A stretch of DNA of 64,000 bases from JADJOM01 sp046327715. Lineage in GTDB: Bacteria > Gemmatimonadota > Gemmatimonadetes > Gemmatimonadales > GWC2-71-9. Shown in pieces: positions 1-7,279 of the stretch. Position 1 is the first letter of the stretch. Every line of letters starts with the position of its first letter. Made by a program: the position numbers and the translations under genes. The notes under the pieces are model-generated. The model was not told the origin of the DNA. It made no database searches and saw only the letters and a program-made list of their open reading frames with translations. Location of the stretch: assembly GCA_046327715.1 (NCBI GenBank), contig JAXLXY010000009.1:1-64000 (forward strand), read 5' to 3'.

Positions 1-2
1 TG

Positions 3-410
3 GCGGTGGGGCGGGGCGTCTGGGAAAGCCGGCGCCTCATCGACGCCACCGACGACGCGGCCTCCCCGATGGAGATCGCGCTGCTGCGTGACCGCGCCGA
101 TCGGAGCCTGGAGCACGTGTTCACGCTGCTGGCGCTCCTCCTGCCGCGGGAGCCGCTGCGCCTCGCCTATCACGGGCTCCACACCACCGACCGGCACCTG
201 CGCGGCACGGCGCTCGAGTACCTGGAGGCGGCGCTGCCCCCCGCGGTGCGCGAGGGGCTGTGGCCCTACCTGGAGCCGGAGCCGCGCGACACGGGAGCCG
301 AGCTGCGCGACGCCGACGCGGCGCTGTCGCGCCTGCTGCAGTCGCGTGAATCGATCGTGCTGGCGCTCGCCGAGCTGCGCGAGCGGCGCGACGCCGGCGC
401 AGGCGGGTAG
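3..410 (+). CDS. C-terminal fragment of an unidentified protein, cut by the window edge
   Basis: The reading frame is open to the left edge, so only the last ~136 codons are seen; the GTG at 6 need not be the start. The fragment is soluble and helical, rich in Leu, Arg and Glu, with no membrane segment. It contains an ALEYLEAALP stretch and a short segment on either side that look like the end of a helical-repeat (HEAT-like) domain. Such tails occur on some large transporter/HEAT fusions, but that link is from memory and weak. The stop is followed by ~170 bases without a gene. Coding potential is well supported by codon bias; function is unknown. Confidence 0.55.
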   Translation, partial: AVGRGVWESRRLIDATDDAASPMEIALLRDRADRSLEHVFTLLALLLPREPLRLAYHGLHTTDRHLRGTALEYLEAALPPAVREGLWPYLEPEPRDTGAELRDADAALSRLLQSRESIVLALAELRERRDAGAGG

Positions 411-578
411 CGGCCACCGACGGGATGCCGCCACGGACCGGGGTCCGGCCCGGGTGGTGCGACGGGCCCGGCCGGGCGCAGTGCTCGACGGCCTCGGCTC
501 GCTTCGCCGGCCCTTCACGGCTTCCTCACGCAACCGCCGCCTTCATTCTGGTGTCGGCCATCCGTGAGCGGAGCGTCC

Positions 579-3248
579 ATGGCAGTCCCTGGCCCCGCAT
601 CCGTGCCGCGCCCGGCGTGGCACACCCTCCCGGTGGACACCGTCGCCACCGCGCTCACCACGTCCGCGCTCCACGGGCTGGCGCCCGGCGAAGCACAGGC
701 CCGCCTGGGCCGTCACGGTCCCAACCGCCTCCCCGAAGGCCGGCGCCGCCCCGCGCTCCGGATCCTGCTGGGGCAGTTCACCGACGTGATGGTGCTGGTG
801 CTCGCGGGGGCGGCCGTGCTGGCCGGCCTGATCGGGGAACCGCAGGACACCATTGCCATCGCCGCCATCCTGGTGCTCAACGCCGTGCTCGGCTTTGCGC
901 AGGAGCACCGCGCCGAGCGGGCCCTGGAGGCCCTGCGCGCCCTGGCGGTGGCGCCGGTCCGTGTGCGCCGCGCCGCCGCCACAGTCGTGGTGCCGGCCAC
1001 CGACCTGGTCCCGGGCGACCTCGTGCTGCTCGAGGCCGGCAACGTGGTGCCGGCCGACCTCCGCCTGACGGAGGCGGTGCATCTCCGGATCGAGGAGTCC
1101 GCGCTGACCGGCGAGGCCATGCCGGTGGAGAAGGCCGTGCCCGCGCTCCCGGAGGCCGCCGCGCCCCTTGGCGACCGCCGCAACCTGGCGTTTCGCGGCA
1201 CCGCCGTGGTCCACGGTCGCGGCGCCGGGCTCGTCGTGGCCACCGGTGCGGCCACCGAGCTCGGACGGATCGCCGCGCTGCTGGCCCAGGAGCGCGGTGT
1301 CCGCACTCCCCTGCAGGTCCGACTGACCCGCCTGGGCCAGCGCCTCGCCGCCGCCGCGCTCGCCATCTGTGCGCTCGTGCTGCTGCTCGGCCTGCTCCGG
1401 GGCGAGGCGCCGCTGCCGATGCTGCTGACGGCGCTGAGCCTCGCCGTGGCCGCGATCCCCGAAGCGCTCCCGGCCGTGGTCACCGTGGCCCTCGCCCTGG
1501 GCGCCCGGCGGATGATCCGGGCCCGGGCGCTCGTGCGCCACCTGCCTGCGGTGGAGACACTCGGCTCCGTCACCGTCATCTGCGCCGACAAGACGGGCAC
1601 CCTGACCGAGAACCGGATGCAGGTGGAACGCTGCTGGGTGGATCGGGTCGAGACCGCCGGGCCGCCGGCCGCAGCCGGTGACGGCACCTGGCCCGCCTTC
1701 CTCGAGGCGCTGGCCCTGTGCCACGACGTGCACCCCGGGGAATCGGGGGCGCTGGTGGGTGATCCCCTCGAGGTGGCGCTTCTCGACCTGGTGCGGCAGG
1801 CCGGGGTGGATCTCGCCTCCACGGCGCGGGCCCGGCCCCGCCTGGCGGAACTGCCCTTCACGTCCGAACGGGCCAGGATGACCACCCTGCACCAGGCCGG
1901 TGGGGGGCTCGTGGCGTACACGAAGGGCTCGCCCGAGCGGGTGCTCGCGGGATGCACCGATCGCGGGAGCGACGGCGCGGCGCGGCCCCTCGACGCCGGG
2001 GAGGTGCTGGAGGTGGCGGCGGCGATGGCCGCCACGGGGCTCCGGGTGATCGCGGTGGCCATGCGCCGCTTCGCGGAGCCCCCCGCGCAGGTGACGCTCG
2101 ACCGGCTCGAGGCCGGGCAGACCCTGCTGGGACTCGTGGGCCTCCTCGACCCGCCCCGTGCCGAGGCCGCGGCCAGCGTGGCCACCTGCCGGATGGCCGG
2201 GATCACCGTGGTGATGATCACGGGGGACCATCCGGTCACGGCGCGGAGCATCGGCGTACGGCTCGGGATCCTCGCTCCCGGAGGCGAGGTGCTGACGGGT
2301 GCCGACCTCGCGGCCCTCCCCGACGACGAGCTGGGACGGCGCGCCGCCACCACGCGGGTGTACGCGCGGGTGGAGCCGGAGCAGAAGATTGCCATCGTCC
2401 GGGCGCTGCAGGCGCGGGGGGAGTGCGTGGCGATGACCGGCGACGGCATCAACGACGCCCCGGCGCTCCGCCGCGCGGATATCGGGGTGGCGATGGGGCG
2501 GGGGGGAACGGACGTGGCTCGCGAGGCGGCTCACCTGGTGCTGCTCGACGACAACTTCGCCACGATCGTGGGGGCGGTGCGGGAGGGGCGGCGGATCTAC
2601 GATAACATCCGCAAGTTCGTCCGCTACGCGGTCACCTGCAACGCGGCGGAGGTGTGGACGCTGCTCCTCGCGCCGCTGGTCGGGCTCCCGATCCCGCTGC
2701 TGCCGATCCACCTGCTGTGGATCAACCTGGTGACCGACGGGCTGCCGGGCCTGGCTCTCGCGGCGGAACCGGCCGAACCCGACGTCGACCGGCGCCCCCC
2801 GCGCCCGCCGGCGGAGAGCATCTTTGCCCACGGGCTGTGGCAGCACGTGGTATGGGTCGGGCTGCTGATGGCCGGCGTGGCCGTCGCCACCCAGGCATGG
2901 GCATGGCACCGCGGCACGGCCCACTGGCAGACCATGACCTTCACGGTCCTGGCCCTTTCCCAGATGGGGCACGTGCTCGCCATCCGCTCCGAGCGGGAAT
3001 CGCTGTTCCGGCTCGGGCTGCGCGGCAATCGCCCGCTCCTCGGTGCCGTGCTCCTCACGGTCCTGCTGCAGCTCGCCACGATCTACCACCCTGGCGCCGC
3101 CGCGATCCTGCGCACCGAGCCGCTGGAGGCGGGGGAGCTGGTGCTCTGCCTGCTGCTCTCCGGGGTGGTGTTCCTGGCGGTGGAAGGCGAGAAGTGGCTG
3201 GTGCGCCGCGGCCGCCTCTATCGCGCGCCACCGCCAGCCGCCGGGTGA
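579..3248 (+). CDS. P-type Ca2+-type cation-transporting ATPase
   Basis: ATP-driven cation pump of the inner membrane, P2A (SERCA-like) type, 889 residues. Visible motifs in order: the TGE of the actuator domain (ALTGEAMPVEK), M4 with PEALP, the phosphorylation site DKTGTLT at about residue 337, and the hinge motif GDGINDAP near 620. M5 contains NAAEVW and M6 contains NLVTDGLP, which match the Asn/Glu and Asn-Thr-Asp calcium ligands of SERCA; Ca2+ is therefore the best guess, with Mn2+ possible. The C-terminus has the usual extra membrane segments. An upstream in-frame GTG exists at 564, but GGAG at 570-573 lies five bases before the ATG at 579, so I chose the ATG. It stands alone, with its own 3' gap before the blaI promoter. 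Confidence 0.93.
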   Translation: MAVPGPASVPRPAWHTLPVDTVATALTTSALHGLAPGEAQARLGRHGPNRLPEGRRRPALRILLGQFTDVMVLVLAGAAVLAGLIGEPQDTIAIAAILVLNAVLGFAQEHRAERALEALRALAVAPVRVRRAAATVVVPATDLVPGDLVLLEAGNVVPADLRLTEAVHLRIEESALTGEAMPVEKAVPALPEAAAPLGDRRNLAFRGTAVVHGRGAGLVVATGAATELGRIAALLAQERGVRTPLQVRLTRLGQRLAAAALAICALVLLLGLLRGEAPLPMLLTALSLAVAAIPEALPAVVTVALALGARRMIRARALVRHLPAVETLGSVTVICADKTGTLTENRMQVERCWVDRVETAGPPAAAGDGTWPAFLEALALCHDVHPGESGALVGDPLEVALLDLVRQAGVDLASTARARPRLAELPFTSERARMTTLHQAGGGLVAYTKGSPERVLAGCTDRGSDGAARPLDAGEVLEVAAAMAATGLRVIAVAMRRFAEPPAQVTLDRLEAGQTLLGLVGLLDPPRAEAAASVATCRMAGITVVMITGDHPVTARSIGVRLGILAPGGEVLTGADLAALPDDELGRRAATTRVYARVEPEQKIAIVRALQARGECVAMTGDGINDAPALRRADIGVAMGRGGTDVAREAAHLVLLDDNFATIVGAVREGRRIYDNIRKFVRYAVTCNAAEVWTLLLAPLVGLPIPLLPIHLLWINLVTDGLPGLALAAEPAEPDVDRRPPRPPAESIFAHGLWQHVVWVGLLMAGVAVATQAWAWHRGTAHWQTMTFTVLALSQMGHVLAIRSERESLFRLGLRGNRPLLGAVLLTVLLQLATIYHPGAAAILRTEPLEAGELVLCLLLSGVVFLAVEGEKWLVRRGRLYRAPPPAAG

Positions 3249-3272
3249 CCCGCGGGCCGCCCCCCTCGAGTC

Positions 3273-3301
3273 TTGACATCCGGGCCGGTATGTTGAATTA
3301 T
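3273..3301 (+). promoter_or_regulatory. Promoter of the blaI-M56 operon
   Basis: TTGACA at 3273-3278, a 17-base spacer, then AATTAT at 3296-3301 (four of six matches to the -10 consensus). The start codon of blaI lies about 65 bases downstream. The -10 box abuts the palindrome at 3300-3314, so a bound repressor would block initiation. Confidence 0.65.
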
Positions 3302-3314
3302 CAGCAGTGCTGAT
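3300..3314. promoter_or_regulatory. Palindromic operator, probable BlaI autoregulatory site
   Basis: ATCAGCA-G-TGCTGAT is a perfect inverted repeat around a single central base. It overlaps the -10 end and start region of the blaI promoter, the expected place for a BlaI/MecI-type repressor. A further TCAGCAG half-site lies at 3318-3324. The half-site recurs upstream of the HEAT gene at 5835-5840. Assignment to BlaI is by position, not by match to a known BlaI box. Confidence 0.6.
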
Positions 3315-3371
3315 TTGTCAGCAGGGCGCGCGCCCTGCCCGGAATCCGACCCGTACCCCAAGGCCGTGCCC

Positions 3372-3764
3372 ATGGTCAAGCGCCCCGTCACCGAGGACCT
3401 GAGCCGCCGCGAGCGGCAGGTCATGGAAGTCCTGCATCGTCGCGGCGAGTCCACCGTGACGGAAATCCTGCAGGCGCTGCCCGACCCGCCGACCTACTCC
3501 GCGGTCCGGTCGATCCTGCGGATCCTCGGCGAGAAGAAACTGATCGGCTACCGCGAGGATGGGCCGCGCTACGTCTACTTCCCGGCCAAGCCCACGGACA
3601 AGGCGCGCGACGACGTGCTGGCGCACGTGGTCCGGACCTACTTCGCCGGTTCCACCGAACAGGCCGTGACCGCGCTGCTCCGACTCTCCGACGCCGACGT
3701 GAGCGAGGCCGAGCTCGCCCGGCTGCGCGAGAGGATCCGGCGCGCCCGGCAGGGGGAGGAATGA
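3372..3764 (+). CDS. BlaI/MecI-family transcriptional repressor
   Basis: Winged-helix repressor of 130 residues, the usual size for BlaI. The N-terminal half has the family pattern LSRRERQVMEVL, then TVTEILQALP and TYSAVRSILRIL (recognition helix), then the wing GPRYVYFP. The C-terminal half is the helical dimerization/cleavage segment. The ATG at 3372 puts the conserved helix close to the N-terminus; an upstream TTG at 3315 would fall within the promoter region and is unlikely. The gene overlaps the next by four bases (ATGA), the classic blaI-blaR1 arrangement, so the protease encoded next is the likely antirepressor. The palindrome at 3300-3314 suggests autoregulation. Confidence 0.9.
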   Translation: MVKRPVTEDLSRRERQVMEVLHRRGESTVTEILQALPDPPTYSAVRSILRILGEKKLIGYREDGPRYVYFPAKPTDKARDDVLAHVVRTYFAGSTEQAVTALLRLSDADVSEAELARLRERIRRARQGEE

Positions 3765-5767
3765 CCACCACCATGACGCTCTCCCCGACCGACGCCCTCA
3801 CCGGCGCGCTTGCCGCCTCTCCCGCGCTGCTCGCGGTCACGGTGGTCCTGCTCAAGCTGACCCTGGTGCTGGGCGTGGCGCTGGCCGCCACGCGCGCCAT
3901 GCCCCGCGCCTCCGCCGGCGCGCGCCACCTGGTGTGGCTCGCGGCCCTGGCGGCGCTGCTGCTCCTGCTGCCGCCCATGGCGGCCTGGAGCCCTCTCCCG
4001 GTCCGGGTGCTGCCGGCGGCGCGCCAGCCTGCTGCCGTGCCCACCGAGCTGCCCGGCACGGTGGCGCCTGAGGCCAGCACGCCGATCGGGCGCGCCGGCG
4101 TGGTCACCCCCGCAGCCTCCACCCGGGACGGCGAGGGCGCACCGCTCGGCGTCGGCAACGTGCTCTTCCTGCTCTGGGGCGCCGGCGCGCTCGTGCTGCT
4201 GGGCCGACTGGCGTACGGTGCCTGGTCGGTCCGCCGCATCGTGGCGCGGGCCCGGCGGCTGGACCTGCCGGACTGGCAGGCGCCGCTGTTCGAGATCGCC
4301 GACCGGCTGGGCCTCGAGGCCGCGCCCGAACTGCTGCAGAGCGATGCGGTGCGGATGCCGTTCGCTACCGGGCTGTGGACCCCGCGCATCGTGCTGCCGG
4401 CGGAGAGCGAGGGGTGGACGGCCGCCCGCCGCAGCGCGGTGCTGATCCACGAGCTGGGCCACGTGCGCCGCCGCGACCTCGTGGGCCACACGCTGAGCCG
4501 GGTGGCCTGCGCCCTGTACTGGTTCCACCCGCTGGTCTGGACCGCCGCCCGCCAGCTGCGCTCCGAGAGCGAACGCGCCTGCGACGACCTCGCGCTGGTC
4601 TTCGGCGCCCGGCCCAGCGACTACGCCGAGCACCTGCTCGACATCGTCACCTGCGTCCGGGACCACCGCACCCCGGCGGTGGCGCTGGCGATGGCGCACC
4701 GGCGCGAGTTCGAAGGCCGGATGCTCGCGATCCTCAACCCGGAACTCCGCCGCCGCGCCCCGGGCCGCCTCGCCACGCTCTCCCTGGCGGGGTCGATGGT
4801 GGCCCTCGCGCTACTGGTGGGAGCCGCCGCGCCGGCGCCGCGCCCGTCCCCGGTTGCCGAGCCGCCCGCGGGAACGACGGCCGCTCCCGCTACGCTGGCC
4901 GACACCGCCCAGCGGGTGGAACTCCGCAAGGCCCCGCGTGGCGCGGCCGAGCCACCCAGCGAGCCCGCACCGGCGCCGCGCCCGGACTCGCGGCCACAGC
5001 CCTCGCCCGCACCCGCGGTCGGCGTGGTGGCAGCGACGGATGCCGGAACGGAGGACGAGCGCGCGACCGTCCTCGCGCGTACCCTGCAGACCGACAAGAG
5101 CGGTGAGGTGCGGCGGGTCGCGGCGTGGGGGCTGCAGCGGTACGCCCGGCTCGAGGTCGCGGTGGAGGCGCTCACGGCGGCGCTCGCCCGCGATCCCGAC
5201 GAGGCGGTCCGGGAGATGGCGGCGTGGGCCCTCGCGAGCGCACGGCGCAGCCCGGCGGCCGGCGCCGCCCTCGCCGGCGCCATTCGCGGGGCGCGCAGCC
5301 CGTCCACCCGGGCCACTGCCGTGTGGGCCGCAGGCTCGGTCCGCGAGGCGTCGGCCCTCGAGGCGCTCAGCGGCGCGCTCGCCGACGCCGATGCGTCGGT
5401 GCGGGAGATGGCCGCCTGGGCCATCGGATCCTGCAGGCCGGAGCGGGCCCCAGCCGAACTGCTGCGCCGCCTGGGCGATCCGGACCGGGATGTCCGACTG
5501 TCGGCCGCCTGGGCACTCTACAACATCCAGGATGCCGGCGCCGTCGGCGCGATCGACGCGGCCTTCCAGAAGGAATCCGATCCCGCGGTGCGGGAAGGGC
5601 TGCTGCGCGCGCTGGGTGCCATGGGCGAGGCCTCGGTGGACGCCCTGCAGCGTGCGGTGACCTCGCCCGACTCGGCGGTGCGCGTGGCGGCGATCACGGC
5701 CCTTGCCGGCGGCGGCGCGGGAGGACCGTGGCCCTGGCCCCGCCCGATGCCACGGCCCTTTCCCTGA
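3761..5767 (+). CDS. M56 (BlaR1-type) membrane metalloprotease fused to HEAT repeats
   Basis: Inner-membrane zinc protease of 668 residues, predicted to act on the neighbouring BlaI repressor. About four membrane segments are visible (near 22-42, 56-74, 130-148 and 340-358). The zinc site HELGH is at 230-234, followed by a FHPLVW segment and ERACDD, all typical of family M56. After the last membrane segment comes a Pro/Ala-rich linker, then roughly six HEAT-like repeats (about 425-655) with repeated AAWAL/MAAWA cores. There is no penicillin-binding sensor domain. The protein ends in WPWPRPMPRPFP, a tail echoed by the next gene. By topology the HEAT part should be extracytoplasmic; the signal sensed is unknown. 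Confidence 0.88.
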   Translation: MTTTMTLSPTDALTGALAASPALLAVTVVLLKLTLVLGVALAATRAMPRASAGARHLVWLAALAALLLLLPPMAAWSPLPVRVLPAARQPAAVPTELPGTVAPEASTPIGRAGVVTPAASTRDGEGAPLGVGNVLFLLWGAGALVLLGRLAYGAWSVRRIVARARRLDLPDWQAPLFEIADRLGLEAAPELLQSDAVRMPFATGLWTPRIVLPAESEGWTAARRSAVLIHELGHVRRRDLVGHTLSRVACALYWFHPLVWTAARQLRSESERACDDLALVFGARPSDYAEHLLDIVTCVRDHRTPAVALAMAHRREFEGRMLAILNPELRRRAPGRLATLSLAGSMVALALLVGAAAPAPRPSPVAEPPAGTTAAPATLADTAQRVELRKAPRGAAEPPSEPAPAPRPDSRPQPSPAPAVGVVAATDAGTEDERATVLARTLQTDKSGEVRRVAAWGLQRYARLEVAVEALTAALARDPDEAVREMAAWALASARRSPAAGAALAGAIRGARSPSTRATAVWAAGSVREASALEALSGALADADASVREMAAWAIGSCRPERAPAELLRRLGDPDRDVRLSAAWALYNIQDAGAVGAIDAAFQKESDPAVREGLLRALGAMGEASVDALQRAVTSPDSAVRVAAITALAGGGAGGPWPWPRPMPRPFP

Positions 5768-5819
5768 GGCGGGCGGGCGGGGGCCCCCTCGCGGGGCCGC
5801 CCCGCCTGTTCGCATGCCC

Positions 5820-5840
5820 GATAATGCTGAAAAATCAGCA
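5820..5840 (+). promoter_or_regulatory. Candidate -10 box and repressor half-sites before the HEAT gene
   Basis: GATAAT (5820-5825) resembles a -10 box, with no convincing -35. It runs into TGCTGA-AAAA-TCAGCA (5825-5840), which uses the same half-sites as the blaI palindrome in reversed order. ATCAGCAGT (5834-5842) is identical to 3300-3308. This suggests shared control by the BlaI-like protein. The 102-base gap 5768-5869 is otherwise GC-rich and featureless. Confidence 0.5.
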
Positions 5841-5869
5841 GTCTCCTGAACCTGTCACCCGGAGTTCCC

Positions 5870-7210
5870 ATGTTCCGTACGATCGGAATCGGTCTCGCCG
5901 CCGTCGCGCTGCTGACACCGCCCAGAATCCAGTCCCCCGGCGCGGGTGAACCGGCAGCCGGTCTCCGGGAGTTGTTCGTCGCGGCCCAGGGCGCGCCCGC
6001 GGCGGTCTGTGCCCTCGCGGCCCGCGGGGTCCTGGCATCGGGCTGGGGTTCCGCCGCGGAACCGCCGATGCCACTCCTGCCGCGACCCGCCGCATGGCGC
6101 GCGCGCGGCAACCACGGGGAGTCGCTCGACGCGGCCGACGTACGCTACATCCTCGACCAGCTGGCCACCGGCGATGCCTGCGTGCGCGAACTCGCGGTGC
6201 GGCTGGTGGCGGAGCAGGAGGATGCGCAGGTGGCCCCGGGACTGGTGGAACGCCTCACGGCGCCGGACTCCGCCTTGCGCGGCGTGGCCGCTTACGGCCT
6301 CGGCATGGGCGGGGTCCGGGCCGCCGTCGTGCCCCTGCTGCGGGGACTCGAGGACGGCGCCGCCGGCGTCCGGGCGAACGTGGTCTGGGCGCTGGGGCGG
6401 ATCGGCGACGGGCGCGCGGTGCGTGCGGTGACCGGCCGCCTGGCTGATCGCGCCCCGATCGTGCGTGAGGCGGCGGCGGGGGCCCTGGGGCAGCTCGACT
6501 CGTCGAGCGCGGTCCCGGCGCTGCTCCGGGTCCTGCGCGAGGATGACGTCGCCGCCGTCCGGCGCACCGCGGCGTGGGCGCTGGGCCAGCTCTCCGCGGA
6601 GGAGGCGGCCGGGGCGCTCGCCACGGCGCTGCGCGGGGACCGCGACGCGGCGGTGCGCGAGATGTGCGCCTGGGCGCTGGGGTCGATCGCGGCGCCTGCG
6701 GCAGGCCCGGCGCTGCTGGCCGCCGCACGGGGCGACTCCGATGAGTCGGTGCGGGAGACCGCGGTCTGGGCCCTCGGCCAGCGGGGCCATGAAGACGACG
6801 GCACCGACCTGGGGCAGGTGCTCGCCGCCGAGCGCAGCGTGCGGGTCCGGCGCACGGCGGCCTGGGCGCTGGGCCAGATGAACCTGCGCGCCGCACCGAA
6901 GGCGCTGCTCGAGGCGCTGGGAGACGACGACCGCGACCTGCGGCTCAAGGCCGCGTGGGCCCTGTCGGAGATCGGCGATGCGGCGGCGGTGCCGGCGCTC
7001 CGCGCCGCACTCGGCCGCGAGCAGGATCCGCGCGCCCGCCAGGCGGAGGTCCGCGCCCTGATCCACTCGGGGGAGCGCGCCGAGCGGCTGACGGAATTGC
7101 TGCAGTCGGCCGATCCGCAGGTGCGGGAGGCCGCGATCCGCGGCATCGCGGGGCGGGGTGGCGTCGACCCGTGGCCGTGGCCCCAGCCGCGGCCGCGCCC
7201 GTTCCCCTGA
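5870..7210 (+). CDS. Secreted HEAT-repeat protein
   Basis: 446 residues: an N-terminal signal peptide (MFRTIGIGLAAVALL) followed by about ten HEAT/PBS-lyase-type repeats from about residue 85 to 430, with recurring VRRTAAWALGQ cores. Such repeats form a protein-binding solenoid; no catalytic motif is seen. GGAG at 5861-5864 sits five bases before the ATG. It lies directly behind the M56-HEAT gene, carries operator-like half-sites upstream, and ends in PWPWPQPRPRPFP, nearly the same tail as its neighbour. I infer that it is a partner or ligand-presenting component of the same signalling unit. It could instead be a duplicated HEAT domain with an unrelated role. Confidence 0.85.
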   Translation: MFRTIGIGLAAVALLTPPRIQSPGAGEPAAGLRELFVAAQGAPAAVCALAARGVLASGWGSAAEPPMPLLPRPAAWRARGNHGESLDAADVRYILDQLATGDACVRELAVRLVAEQEDAQVAPGLVERLTAPDSALRGVAAYGLGMGGVRAAVVPLLRGLEDGAAGVRANVVWALGRIGDGRAVRAVTGRLADRAPIVREAAAGALGQLDSSSAVPALLRVLREDDVAAVRRTAAWALGQLSAEEAAGALATALRGDRDAAVREMCAWALGSIAAPAAGPALLAAARGDSDESVRETAVWALGQRGHEDDGTDLGQVLAAERSVRVRRTAAWALGQMNLRAAPKALLEALGDDDRDLRLKAAWALSEIGDAAAVPALRAALGREQDPRARQAEVRALIHSGERAERLTELLQSADPQVREAAIRGIAGRGGVDPWPWPQPRPRPFP

Positions 7211-7279
7211 GCGGGCGGGCGCAACCCTCCCGCCGGTCCGGTTGTCCAACAGCGAAACCACTCCCCTCGGGGCCCCTTC

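Noticed and set aside
411..563. Small gene or RNA between the first fragment and the P-ATPase
   Set aside because: The open frames here have no coding bias or start signal; only GC-rich imperfect hairpins are seen.
543..3089. Minus-strand open frame of about 850 codons opposite the P-ATPase
   Set aside because: The P-ATPase carries all family motifs on the + strand; this is its shadow.
3761..5767. True beta-lactam sensor BlaR1
   Set aside because: No penicillin-binding domain follows the M56 part; HEAT repeats occupy that position.
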